From NCBI RefSeq assembly GCF_900111585.1, contig NZ_FOHI01000006.1, positions 124,001-188,000 of the forward strand: DNA of 64,000 nucleotides, read 5' to 3'. Position numbers and translations under genes: made by a program. The stretch's first letter is position 1. Each line of letters opens with the position of its first letter. Below, in pieces: positions 8,698-16,022 of the stretch. Source of the DNA: Nitrosospira multiformis (GTDB taxonomy: Bacteria; Pseudomonadota; Gammaproteobacteria; Burkholderiales; Nitrosomonadaceae). Below the pieces are notes generated by a model, which did not search any database, was not told where the DNA came from, and worked only from the letters and a program-made list of their open reading frames with translations.

Positions 8698-9278
8698 GAG
8701 TGTGCCTGATGTGTAGGATCAACATACCACTGAGATAAAAAGCACATTTTTTACCATGCGAAAATTCTTTCTGTGCCCATTTAAATCAACGTTTTTATGA
8801 AGAGAATTCAGCTCTCCTCTGGTCTATCCTTAAAGAGAGCGGTTCGGTTCGTATTAGGAGCTAGTCCGCTACCATTTCCCGCCAGAAGGCACAATGGGCC
8901 GACCAATAATAGGAGGATAAATTGATACGAAAACTTGTCTTTACTGCTCTTGCTGTGTGGGTTGCACGCCGGATTTCCCACAGTGGTCCAAGGGGGCGTC
9001 GTCGTTGAGGGATCGCTTGGCGGGATACCTTCGGTTTAACGAGACCGCTCCTTGCTTCGAGCATGATTTGCGCCACTGACCGCGTTGTATTGGCTGGTGG
9101 TGGCAGCGGCAACCCGGCCTACTTGCATGGTGGGTTGGTTGGAGCACGTCTTCTTCCTCATTAGACTCGTTGGCCTGACCAATTGGACGATGGCGTACTG
9201 ACCTATTGCCGGGCTGCTCATCACGAGGCACCCGATAAATTTCCCTTGACCAATAATCGTTCAGATAGGAAAAGGAAA
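8698..9278. other. Mostly non-coding stretch between antitoxin remnant and exporter
   Basis: About 580 bases with no convincing full-length gene. It holds one small TTG-start ORF (8922-9008, listed separately). A stretch near 9090-9200 reads as a short hydrophobic peptide in one frame and may be gene debris. I looked for a guanidine riboswitch before the exporter and found no convincing one. Confidence 0.5.
8922..9008 (+). CDS. Possible 28-residue peptide, TTG start
   Basis: AGGAGG at 8911-8916 lies five bases before a TTG, which opens a 28-residue frame: a hydrophobic start (IRKLVFTALAVWVARR after the initiator) and a basic tail ending PRGRRR. It could be a tiny membrane-associated protein or the first codons of a decayed gene. 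The strong ribosome site is the main support. Confidence 0.3.
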   Translation: MIRKLVFTALAVWVARRISHSGPRGRRR

Positions 9279-9596
9279 ATGAGTTGGGTATACCTCGTTC
9301 TCGCCGGCCTGCTCGAGATTGGGTGGCCAGTCGGCCTGAAGATGGCGCAAGAGCCGGGGACGCGCTGGACCGGAATCACCGTGGCGGTTGTATTCATGTC
9401 CGTCAGCGGTTTCTTGCTGTGGCTTGCGCAGCGTCATATCCCAATTGGAACAGCCTATGCCGTCTGGACGGGTATCGGAGCTGCAGGAACGTTCCTCGTT
9501 GGCGTGCTGCACTATGGCGACCCAGCTTCCTTTGCCAGATACATGGGTGTAGTGCTGATTATCGCGGGTGTCGTGACACTCAAGCTGGCGCATTAG
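9279..9596 (+). CDS. SugE/Gdx-type small multidrug resistance exporter
   Basis: 105 residues, four predicted membrane helices. ATG at 9279 follows AAAGGAAA; the frame stays open upstream but the protein family begins MSWVYLVLAGLLEIGW. Glu13 in the first helix is the proton/substrate-binding residue of the family. Other matching parts are VGLKMAQ, YAVWTGIGAAG and GVLHYGDPAS. The GxxEIGWxVGLK pattern fits the SugE/Gdx branch, which exports guanidinium or quaternary ammonium ions, rather than the broad EmrE branch. It appears intact although surrounded by broken genes. Confidence 0.88.
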   Translation: MSWVYLVLAGLLEIGWPVGLKMAQEPGTRWTGITVAVVFMSVSGFLLWLAQRHIPIGTAYAVWTGIGAAGTFLVGVLHYGDPASFARYMGVVLIIAGVVTLKLAH

Positions 9597-9736
9597 ACCT
9601 GCAATTCAACCCAGTAGATTCACAGCAGATTCACGCCAGTACTGCTCAACCGCTGCCAGGATGCTATCACACATCTCACATACCGATGCACGCACCCAAC
9701 CTCCGAAAGGCCGCGAGAGAGCCGAGCTTCATTATC

Positions 9737-9820
9737 CTAAATTAGGACCGTGGTAATTCCCCATATGACAATTCCAGTAACCAATATGGCAACAGTAGTA
9801 AGGATAATAGTCTGCTTCAC
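9737..9820 (-). CDS. Possible 27-residue single-helix membrane peptide
   Basis: On the minus strand AAAGGAAAA lies several bases upstream of GTG at 9820, opening a 27-residue frame: a short polar start (KQT after the initiator) and then one continuous hydrophobic segment (IILTTVAILVTGIVIWGITT) with a stop just after it. This is the shape of a tiny single-pass membrane protein. No family is recognised, and a frame this short can occur by chance. Confidence 0.35.
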   Translation of the reverse strand: MKQTIILTTVAILVTGIVIWGITTVLI

Positions 9821-9980
9821 TAAATAAATTTTCCTTTAGGTGAAGTGAGCGTGAGGCAGCGGGTCGATAGCCTCAGACGGGCGCGATCAGACTACCTTTA
9901 CAGGACGGTTATTACGATTGTGCTAACGGATGATATGACGGAGAGGTGGGAAACTTCCTTGATCTCTTGCAGGAGTCTGT

Positions 9981-10366
9981 TTGCCGACTCATTTAGGGCA
10001 GCAGGCTTTGAGGTGCTGCATTTTCGCAAATGCGAAAAATATAATCAAGCTCATCCGGAAAACCTTGTTACTTCTGATGTGCCTCCTGCCTCTAATACTT
10101 GTTCTTACTGCGTCAGTACTTTTAAGCAAGTTGGCTTGTCTAGTCTACCAGGACATCAACCAGCTCAAGTTGAAAGACGGACGTGACATGATCCAGTGCG
10201 CGGGCGACATGATCATTTACGTTGCGGGATTCCCGGCGATCTATGGGTGCCAGTCGCTCTACTTCCAGGATGCCATCTTCCAGAAGCGGGCGGAAGTGCC
10301 GGCGCCCCTGGCAAGCGACCGGTTGGGAAGAGTATCTTGAAGAGATCAGTGGCAGTTTCCGTCTGA
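9981..10366 (+). pseudogene. Broken gene of unknown function, membrane-anchored
   Basis: Translation shows a hydrophobic segment (LLLLMCLLPLILVLTASVLL) near the start, then a soluble part with IIYVAGFPAIYGCQSLYFQD. Around 10325-10335 a one-base shift is needed to continue EYLEEISGSFRLNEAW, which runs into the start of the TraF remnant. It probably belonged to the same conjugative element as TraF. I do not recognise the family. Confidence 0.35.
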
Positions 10367-10743
10367 ATGAAGCGTGGACTTCTAATGGTTGTGTTCGGCC
10401 TGAGTGCCCTGAGCCTCGTCTGCTGTCTTGCAGGGCTTAAGATCAATACGACGAAGAGCATTCCGTCGGAATTTACCGGCTGACGGATGTGCCGGTAGGG
10501 AAGGGAGAGTACATGATTTTCTGTCTACCGTAGATAGCCCTGTTCGATGAGGCGCGCAGCCGCGGATATATTGGCCCGGGTTTTTGCCCGGGGGGCTACG
10601 GGTACATGATGAAGCGCGTGCTGGGTGTCGAAGGCGATGTGATGTCATCCGGTGATGAGGGGATTGCCGTCAAGGGCAAGTTGCTGCCGGCAAGCGTGCC
10701 AAAGGAATTGGATTGCGCAGGCAGAGCGTTGCCCCGCTATGAG
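10367..10743 (+). pseudogene. traF: Conjugation signal peptidase TraF remnant
   Basis: ATG 10367 starts MKRGLLMVVFGLSALSLVCC and then LAGLKINTTKSIPS, a membrane-anchored start like plasmid TraF (S26 signal peptidase family). One base is lost near 10471-10474; in the next frame it reads YRLTDVPVGKGEYMIFCLP, meets a TAG at 10531, then DEARSRGYIGPGFCPGGYGY and MMKRVLGVEGD, the conserved region with the catalytic Lys. It ends at GRALPRYE, where antitoxin sequence begins. In IncP-type systems TraF matures the pilin. This copy is dead: one frameshift, one nonsense codon and a missing C-terminus. Confidence 0.7.
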
Positions 10744-10809
10744 GTGGACGCCTGGCTGGCCCAGCTCGAAGGAGGTCAGGACATTGAGCCGCCAGAATGC
10801 CACCTCTGA
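10744..10809 (+). pseudogene. Tail of a ribbon-helix-helix antitoxin fused in frame to traF
   Basis: Immediately after the TraF segment the same frame reads VDAWLAQLEGGQDIEPPECH and stops. This is the usual C-terminal end of RHH antitoxins paired with ParE-like toxins that start MPPLIWSP, and that toxin does start here, overlapping by 13 bases. The antitoxin N-terminal DNA-binding part has been replaced by the TraF fragment. Confidence 0.6.
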
Positions 10810-11087
10810 TCTGGTCGCCTCAGGCGCTGCAGGACGTGCAGCGCCTGTATCGCTTCCTCCCTAACAAGAACGCTGCTGCTGCCAAGCGAACCGTCAAGGC
10901 GATCTGCGAAAGCGTGAAAGTGCTTGCGCACCAGCCGGGTATCGGTCGCCGGGGCGAGGATATAAAGCCAGAGTATCGAGAGTAGATCATCGACTTCTAG
11001 GATAGCGGCTATATAGCCTTGTATCGCTATGACGATGGAACTGCAGTGATTCTGACCATGCGCCACCAGAAAGAGGTTGGCTACTAA
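10797..11087 (+). pseudogene. ParE/RelE-like toxin with two internal stops
   Basis: ATG 10797 begins MPPLIWSPQALQDVQRLYRF, typical of ParE-superfamily toxins, and continues HQPGIGRRGEDIKPEYRE. TAG codons at 10983 and 10998 replace what should be ordinary residues, after which the same frame goes on IIDF, DSGYIALYRYDDGTAVIL and HQKEVGY, the expected end, stopping at 11087. With both nonsense codons the product would be 62 residues and lacks the C-terminal strands, so it should be inactive. Confidence 0.75.
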
Positions 11088-11186
11088 TGGACTTTGGGAG
11101 GGAGTAAGCATCAGTTGCAATACCCCTGCATCAATTTACCCAGATCTCTCCGAAGGCGATAATCTCCCGCCCTCTTGCTGCAGCCT

Positions 11187-11420
11187 TCAAGCACGCTCAA
11201 AACTTCCTTCCAGCCAGAGCGTCATTACTTGGTCGGCAAGCTCGTCCAGATCCCAGTATGACAAATCCACGTTAGCCATATTTTCAAGCAAGATACCGTC
11301 TTTCCTTGGATCGTCTGGTGAGGGCGCTACTCTGGCCGTGATACCGGATTGATGCACGGCGACTCGGGAAATCATCTCAAGCGTCCAGAGTGAACGCCAG
11401 TTCTCGTTATCCCAGTTCAT
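11187..11420 (-). CDS. Small hypothetical protein
   Basis: 77 residues from ATG 11420, which has a GGAG about nine bases upstream. Starts further out, up to 11528, give an unlikely Cys-rich N-terminus. It begins MNWDNENWRSLWTLEMISRV and includes ARVAPSPDDPRKDG; acidic, with no signal peptide and no membrane segment. It lies about 110 bases after the exported protein gene on the same strand. I do not recognise it. Confidence 0.45.
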   Translation of the reverse strand: MNWDNENWRSLWTLEMISRVAVHQSGITARVAPSPDDPRKDGILLENMANVDLSYWDLDELADQVMTLWLEGSFERA

Positions 11421-11528
11421 GATGTCTGCTCCGATCCCTGGCCAGGAACGCGGGAGCGTTCCCGGCATTATCAACAACAGATGTACGTCGGCTAAACAAT
11501 AGCAAGTACAGAGTGCTATTTCGGACAT

Positions 11529-12290
11529 TTACTTCACGCAAATGCCGCTACAGTCAGCCCCGCCTCTTGCCGGGTCGCAATCATCGGAAGGATCATCCAC
11601 ACACTTCTTGCCTTCAGGGCATGGAAATCCGGCAATACCGCCGCACATTTGCCGGGGTTCTTTTCCCCCGTAGGCAGAGATTCCCTTGGGGGGATATTCG
11701 ACTCGTTTGCCTCCTCCCGTCCTGGTCGGCTCCGCGGTACCAATTTTGACCGTTTCGCGGACCTGGCGCGATTCTATCGCTTCAACATCGATCGATTCGA
11801 CTTCCCCATCTGTATGACGAGCGGTATAAACTCCGACGACGTCCAGAGGCACTGGGCTTTTCACAACCAGGAAGCCCTCCAGGAACGCAAAATCAACGCA
11901 TACGCCATCAATTGGACAAAAATAGCCTGCAATGTCAAAGCAATTTATTCCCACCGCTCCGTCGGGCTGAAGCTCAGCCTCCTTGAATGGTGTCACATCA
12001 AACCGCCCCGGTTCCGAGCCAAACTGTCTCGCCAGCGCAACCTTGGCGGCGACACTGATTTTCTTGTCACTCGGGTTATGAATGTTGACAGCTGTACGAT
12101 AAGTCCCTTGTGCCAGCATCCCGTCCTGGTGCGGGCGCAGCAGCGAGCACACTACCTTCGCGGAATACTGATATTCGGTCTTGATCATCTTTGAAGGTTT
12201 AACGGGCTCTGCTCGGGACAGGGGACTCATGAACAAACCACCTAATCCCACCAACACGGACAAGACACCGATCATCCGCAACTGTTTCAT
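11529..12290 (-). CDS. Exported protein with Cys-rich C-terminal motif
   Basis: 253 residues. ATG 12290 is chosen because AAGGAGG lies eight bases upstream and a Sec signal peptide follows (MKQLRMIGVLSVLVGLGGLF, cleavage probably after SRA). The middle looks like a beta-rich secreted domain (VNIHNPSDKKISVAAKVALA). The last 40 residues carry six cysteines in a pattern starting CGGIAGFPCPEGKKC and ending CSGICVK, a motif seen in other bacterial secreted proteins and probably disulfide-bonded. Function unknown; it should sit in the periplasm or outside. Confidence 0.7.
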   Translation of the reverse strand: MKQLRMIGVLSVLVGLGGLFMSPLSRAEPVKPSKMIKTEYQYSAKVVCSLLRPHQDGMLAQGTYRTAVNIHNPSDKKISVAAKVALARQFGSEPGRFDVTPFKEAELQPDGAVGINCFDIAGYFCPIDGVCVDFAFLEGFLVVKSPVPLDVVGVYTARHTDGEVESIDVEAIESRQVRETVKIGTAEPTRTGGGKRVEYPPKGISAYGGKEPRQMCGGIAGFPCPEGKKCVDDPSDDCDPARGGADCSGICVK

Positions 12291-12570
12291 GATAAAGCCT
12301 CCTTTTTGTTGGGCTTGTACAATCGATTGCGGCGACCCATGAAATGTTTTCGTCATAGCGAGAGTCAGCATGACTTCATAGATGATTCGCCGATCGCACT
12401 CGGGGCAAACAGGAGCAAACCACTCAATTTAGTCATAGCAGCGTTTCCTTCATAGTCAAGCGAATTAGCTTCTGCTCCTGAAGAGCATCGCCTTAGTTCG
12501 CCAACGCACAGATGGACGTAGTCGTTCAGTTATGATGTTCCCGAAAATTTCCGTCATGGAGGCGATCAAC

Positions 12571-12822
12571 ATGACTGTGCCTGGATTCACTGCGGAGGTT
12601 GCTTTATATGGGTCTGGCAGCCACTACCGTGCATTTGGAGCTGTGCAGCAAATTACAGAAGTTCAGCTAGCGCAGCTAAGGGGCGCTCCCCGAACGTCTG
12701 CGCGTAGACCGGAAATTTCGGTTGCCGATTTTCCCTTCCAGACTGCGTGGCTTGAGTGCTTCTGTTCCACAACAGAAGGTTGGTGTTCTTGCTTGCCAAG
12801 GCGGGAGGTTATTACTGCCTGA
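12571..12822 (+). CDS. Small hypothetical protein, MTVPGFTAE type
   Basis: 83 residues. ATG 12571 has GGAGG nine bases upstream; the ATGs at 12532 and 12535 lack such a site. It starts MTVPGFTAEVALYGSGSHYR, like a class of short bacterial proteins beginning xPGFTAExxLY that often end in Cys-rich tails. The C-terminus here has three cysteines (CFC, CSC pattern). The neighbouring frames stay open beyond 12720, so a frameshift in the second half is possible. Function unknown. Confidence 0.45.
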   Translation: MTVPGFTAEVALYGSGSHYRAFGAVQQITEVQLAQLRGAPRTSARRPEISVADFPFQTAWLECFCSTTEGWCSCLPRREVITA

Positions 12823-13070
12823 GTCAATCAGGGCAATGTCCCGTCGGTTTTATATCCGTCACCTCTTCATTGCCGGTGGAGAAAGCCACCGAAAAATTCT
12901 TGCAGAAAGAAATGGAAGAAAAGGAGTTGCAGCTGGCATTAGTGCCTTTACATAGACTCTTTATTATCTGATTCCATCGCGCACTGCTGATCTCCTTGTT
13001 AGCGGCTGAGCTATAGATGCCGTATCATACGCCTTGCATATCCGGTGATCGCCTGTGGAAGAGGAATCAG

Positions 13071-13240
13071 GCTTTTAGATGCTTTCGCTTAGGGAAGCGG
13101 TGAAAATCACTGGAAAACTGACTCCGGAGTCAGGAGGGGCTTAAGGAACCGTAAAAGCATGGAAGTGCGAAGGCAATCGTAAAGGACGCGGCTGACAAGC
13201 TTTGACTCCGCTTTCCGTTTTCCAGTATTCCCTCTCGCTC
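13071..13240 (+). ncRNA. Candidate structured RNA or riboswitch-like element
   Basis: Several complementary segments are visible. ACTGGAAAAC (13109-13118) pairs perfectly with GTTTTCCAGT (13217-13226). CGGAGTCA (13125-13132) can pair either with TGACTCCG next to it (13119-13126) or with the same word at 13203-13210, giving two exclusive structures. ATGCTTT (13079-13085) pairs with AAAGCAT (13154-13160). CGCTT AGGG AAGCG forms a hairpin. The segment AGGGAAGCGGTGAAAATC resembles the cobalamin riboswitch core, but the order of the other boxes does not match. An intrinsic terminator follows. The strand is assumed from that terminator. Confidence 0.4.
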
Positions 13241-13268
13241 AAACCCGCTTCGGCGGGTTTTGTTTATT
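13241..13268 (+). terminator. Intrinsic terminator
   Basis: AAACCCG, a CTTCGG-type loop and CGGGTTT form a tight hairpin followed by TGTTT. It closes the structured stretch upstream. Confidence 0.75.
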
Positions 13269-13552
13269 GACACCCGCTTTTAAGCCCTATCGAGGCAAAG
13301 AACATTCTTTATCGGAAGCGCACAATCGGTCTTGAACATCCTTCCCAAGACCCACCCTTCTTATCTCTTATCGTTAACATTCTTAATTAAGAACTGATAT
13401 TTCTATAAAAAGTCCTCGGGAAAGGGAGGGCAGAATAGAGTGTGATATCGCACGATGGGCGCAATTAGCCCGTGATACTGTCTGCTTTGATCGTCAACCA
13501 ATGCCTTCTGGCACTGCCAAGGGCAAATTATCAAATCCAAGGTAGGCTACGG

Positions 13553-13972
13553 ATGCAGACAGAAGATTTGGCGCTTCTTTCCGGACTCAAGGTCTTGATC
13601 GTGGATGACGAAGCAGGAGCCTTGGACGTCACGAAACGCATGTTGTCTTTCTATCAAGCCCAGGTCATCGTTTGCCTCAGTGCGGACGAGGGATTGAAGC
13701 AGCTGCAAGCGCACAGGCTGGATGTGATCGTTAGTGACATCATCATGCCCCACATCGATGGCTACCAGTTCATTCAGGCTGTGCGTAATTTTCCGTCAGA
13801 GAAAGGCAGGGATATTCCTGCGGTTGCGCTCTCTGTACTAAGTGAGGGAGAGGCGCAAGTCAAGGCGATCAATGCAGGTTTCCAGAAGTATCTTTGCAAA
13901 CCTGTCCGGATCGCCGCGCTGATTGAAACGGTTGCAGATGTGGCAGGCATTAATCCCAATAATGCCCATTAA
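13553..13972 (+). CDS. Stand-alone response regulator receiver protein
   Basis: 139 residues: only a CheY-like receiver domain, no output domain. ATG 13553 is preferred (AAGGTAGG upstream); a longer frame starts at 13472. VLIVDDEAGALDV gives the acidic pocket, VIVSDIIMPHIDGYQFI the phospho-acceptor Asp, and KYLCKP the conserved Lys. No kinase gene is adjacent, so it is an orphan that may act in a phosphorelay or by protein contact. Confidence 0.85.
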   Translation: MQTEDLALLSGLKVLIVDDEAGALDVTKRMLSFYQAQVIVCLSADEGLKQLQAHRLDVIVSDIIMPHIDGYQFIQAVRNFPSEKGRDIPAVALSVLSEGEAQVKAINAGFQKYLCKPVRIAALIETVADVAGINPNNAH

Positions 13973-13973
13973 T

Positions 13974-14003
13974 GAGCTTCCGAGACCGGAGCTTCCGAGA
14001 CCG
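13974..14003. repeat. Two tandem copies of a 15-base word
   Basis: GAGCTTCCGAGACCG occurs twice back to back just after the receiver gene stop. Confidence 0.9.
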
Positions 14004-14261
14004 GTGGGTATTTCTATAGAGAAGAAGGGATAACTGCCTTCATTGATGAAACAAGCTATACCACTATTGACTTGGTTGCTGGATGCGAACGCGTGGGTGG
14101 TTGCCAGTTGCGGAAGTGAAGAATTTGCCGCGTGAGCACTTTCGTCCTCTGTATGCGGAATCGTGATCGTCAATACCGGGTTGAGCCAACTCCCGGCAAA
14201 ATCGACGTTCCAGGTGAGTTACTGAAAACCGGGCTTATCCTATATCCTGGCTGCGGTTCAC

Positions 14262-14675
14262 TCACATTGCCGGGCTTTGGCGGTCGGACGCAGCATGATT
14301 TTCATCGAGTTTCGATGCCATTTGACGATGCAAGGCGGCTTCTTTCATGTCGACCGCGACGGTCTCCTCGTGACGACGTATTAATGCTGCAGTATGCGAT
14401 TGCAGATCCTGAGCTTGCCTGCCATAAAGATAGCTTTTATTCTTATACTGTTCCAGCAATTCCTTTTCTTCCTTCACTTTTGCCTGCATTTGCATAGCAG
14501 CATTTTCATAATATTTCGCTACGGCCTCATGATCGCTCGGGGTCGTGGCTTTCTGGACAGCCGCACGAATCTCAGGAGTGTCAATGGGCTCGGCTGCAAT
14601 CGCCAAGGAACTCATCGATCCCAGTAGGACTGCCATCGATAACACTGCGAAGATATTTCCTAGTTTTGTTTTCAT
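14262..14675 (-). CDS. Exported helical protein, paralog A
   Basis: 137 residues. A Sec signal peptide (MKTKLGNIFAVLSMAVLLGS, cleavage near AIA-AEP) is followed by a helical, Gln/Glu/Lys-rich body: HEAVAKYYENAAMQMQAK, then KELLEQYKNKSYLYGRQAQD and LQSHTAALIRRHEE. It is paralogous to the gene at 15247, which is read the opposite way; the shared core is KSYLYGRQAQD, and the gene starts and upstream DNA also match. Here the signal ends in a plain cleavage site, while the paralog has a Cys. The neighbours do not suggest a function. Probably periplasmic. Confidence 0.7.
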   Translation of the reverse strand: MKTKLGNIFAVLSMAVLLGSMSSLAIAAEPIDTPEIRAAVQKATTPSDHEAVAKYYENAAMQMQAKVKEEKELLEQYKNKSYLYGRQAQDLQSHTAALIRRHEETVAVDMKEAALHRQMASKLDENHAASDRQSPAM

Positions 14676-14779
14676 GATAGTAATGAACCCAAACAGGATG
14701 AAAGTAGCCTTATCCTATCTCAGTCAATACTATTAAGTATATTGGGGAAACTCTGGTTTTATACTAAGGGAAACCCTTA
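14664..14779 (-). repeat. Left arm of 116-base inverted repeat (promoter region)
   Basis: The reverse complement matches 15143-15258 over 116 bases with no gaps and about ten mismatches by my count. It covers the region upstream of paralog A and its first codons. It contains the palindrome CTAAGGG-AAA-CCCTTAG (14764-14780). Confidence 0.9.
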
Positions 14780-14780
14780 G
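14764..14780. promoter_or_regulatory. Palindromic candidate operator
   Basis: CTAAGGG and CCCTTAG form a perfect seven-base inverted repeat with a three-base centre, about 90 bases upstream of paralog A. The core recurs at the same distance upstream of paralog B (15143-15158). It could bind a dimeric regulator. No regulator is identified. Confidence 0.4.
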
Positions 14781-15142
14781 AGTGGCAAGATGGAAGGGTA
14801 TGGCGCACGCCTAACTCTGGAGCAGCGCGAACGCTATTGTGGTCCCGATGGATTAGAGGTTCAGGACAGAGAGCAATTCGAAATCTTCATCAATTGCAAG
14901 AACTTGAGAAATAGCCATGGACGAGATACGGATCGAGCATTCATCCAATGTCAAAGCTCCCCCTCCCAATCCCTGTCTTGGCTCCTCTTCAGTTTCATTT
15001 ATGGTTCTTAACTTCAAAGAGCATGATAGGCAGATTGGCTGTAGTTGAAATGATCCTACCAAGTAATCATGCAGGCATTGACTGGGCGTCTTATGTCAGG
15101 TGGTCAGGACGCTTTCCGGACTTCCGCCATATAAAACTTGCA
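14781..15142. other. Spacer between mirrored promoters, no gene seen
   Basis: About 360 bases between the inverted arms. Short frames exist on both strands (for example 14790-15011 and 14853-15062) but none has a ribosome site or recognisable sequence. Positions 14955-15000 resemble 24025-24070 (see repeat). Confidence 0.55.
14955..15000. repeat. Dispersed 46-base repeat, copy 1
   Basis: Aligns without gaps to 24025-24070, about 11 mismatches in 46 by eye, sharing ATCCCTGTC, TGGCT, CTCTT and TTCATTT. Both copies lie outside genes. Confidence 0.4.
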
Positions 15143-15258
15143 TAAGGGTTTCCCTTAGTAAAAAACCAGGGTTTCCCCAATATACTCAATAGTATGGACT
15201 GAGTTAGGATGAAGCTGCTTTCATTCTATTTGGGTTCATTACTATCATGAAAACAAAA
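15143..15258 (+). repeat. Right arm of 116-base inverted repeat (promoter region)
   Basis: Mirror image of 14664-14779; covers the region upstream of paralog B and its first codons (ATGAAAACAAAA in both). Confidence 0.9.
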
Positions 15259-15705
15259 TCAGAAACAGCTGTTGCGATCTTGTCCGCGATTGCTCTATTG
15301 GCTTCCTGCGCGCAAATGAGTCCTCTCGAAGCGCAGAATGAGGATATTCACAAGGCTGTAAAGAATGCGAGAACCTATACCGACCACGATAATCTGGCGA
15401 AGCAATATCGAAATGCCGCAAAAGAAATGCTGATAAAGGCAGAGGATCAAAAGAAACTCCTCCGGCATTACGAAGAAAAAAGCTATCTTTATGGTAGACA
15501 GGCGCAAGATAAGCAATCGTATACTTCAGCTTTATTGCATAAATACGAGCGAGCCGCGGAGGAAACTTTAAAGCAGGCTGCCTTTCATCAGAGAATGGCA
15601 TCGGAACTTGCTCACGGCGATTATTCCACCTCAGCGGAAACACCGCCGGAGCGAAACTACGAGAATAATGCTGGGATCGGGTCAGACTCCAAAGACCAGA
15701 TCTGA
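15247..15705 (+). CDS. Exported helical lipoprotein, paralog B
   Basis: 152 residues. The signal ends LLASC (Cys20), a likely lipobox, so this copy may be lipid-anchored, unlike its paralog. The mature part is helical: DNLAKQYRNAAKEMLIKAED, KSYLYGRQAQDKQSYTSALL and AAFHQRMASELA. It shares start, length of core and upstream DNA with the minus-strand gene at 14262-14675, so the pair arose by an inverted duplication. The C-terminal 30 residues are polar and unlike the paralog. Function unknown. Confidence 0.7.
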   Translation: MKTKSETAVAILSAIALLASCAQMSPLEAQNEDIHKAVKNARTYTDHDNLAKQYRNAAKEMLIKAEDQKKLLRHYEEKSYLYGRQAQDKQSYTSALLHKYERAAEETLKQAAFHQRMASELAHGDYSTSAETPPERNYENNAGIGSDSKDQI

Positions 15706-16022
15706 AGTTCCAGCAACGCCCTGAAGGCGCGTGGATATGCACCCGTTTTTCAACGCGCAGCGGATAGGATATGACAGCTAACCGGGGATGGGGGACTGCT
15801 TGAATGGAGGGTTGCTTGTATAGGGCGCCAGCATTCCAGAATGTAATGCATAGCAGGGTGCCATCCCGCAGCGACATTTGCCTTCCTGCCGCCAGACTCC
15901 TGGCGGCTTTTGCCTTGCGCGCCCGCCAGAAATAATATTGGTATCGAGGACCTACATCAGGTCAAAATCCCTCGACCAGGAAAGGTGTTACCGATGTCCG
16001 CCGGTCGGGAACAGGACTTTGG
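15706..16022. other. Intergenic stretch with terminator
   Basis: About 320 bases between two convergent genes. It holds one clear terminator (15888-15911). No gene seen. Confidence 0.6.
15888..15911 (+). terminator. Intrinsic terminator
   Basis: GCCGCCAG and CTGGCGGC form a perfect eight-base stem with a four-base loop (ACTC) followed by TTTT; it probably ends transcription from paralog B. Confidence 0.75.

Larger units (their letters stand above)
12823..13552. other. Long non-coding stretch containing a structured element
   Basis: About 730 bases without a convincing gene. The part from 13070 to 13270 has strong RNA-like pairing and ends in an intrinsic terminator (separate entries). The rest, including the AT-rich 13360-13440 stretch before the receiver gene, may hold promoters, but I cannot place them with confidence. 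Confidence 0.5.

Noticed and set aside
9120-9278. Guanidine riboswitch (mini-ykkC type) before the SugE gene
   Set aside because: ACGA words are present but I could not pair flanking bases into the two required hairpins.
13071-13240. Straight call as a cobalamin riboswitch
   Set aside because: Only the GGGAA/GGTGAAAATC part fits; the other conserved boxes are missing or in the wrong order and no B12 gene follows.
14132-14497. 121-residue plus-strand frame
   Set aside because: Overlaps paralog A on the other strand; composition is not protein-like.
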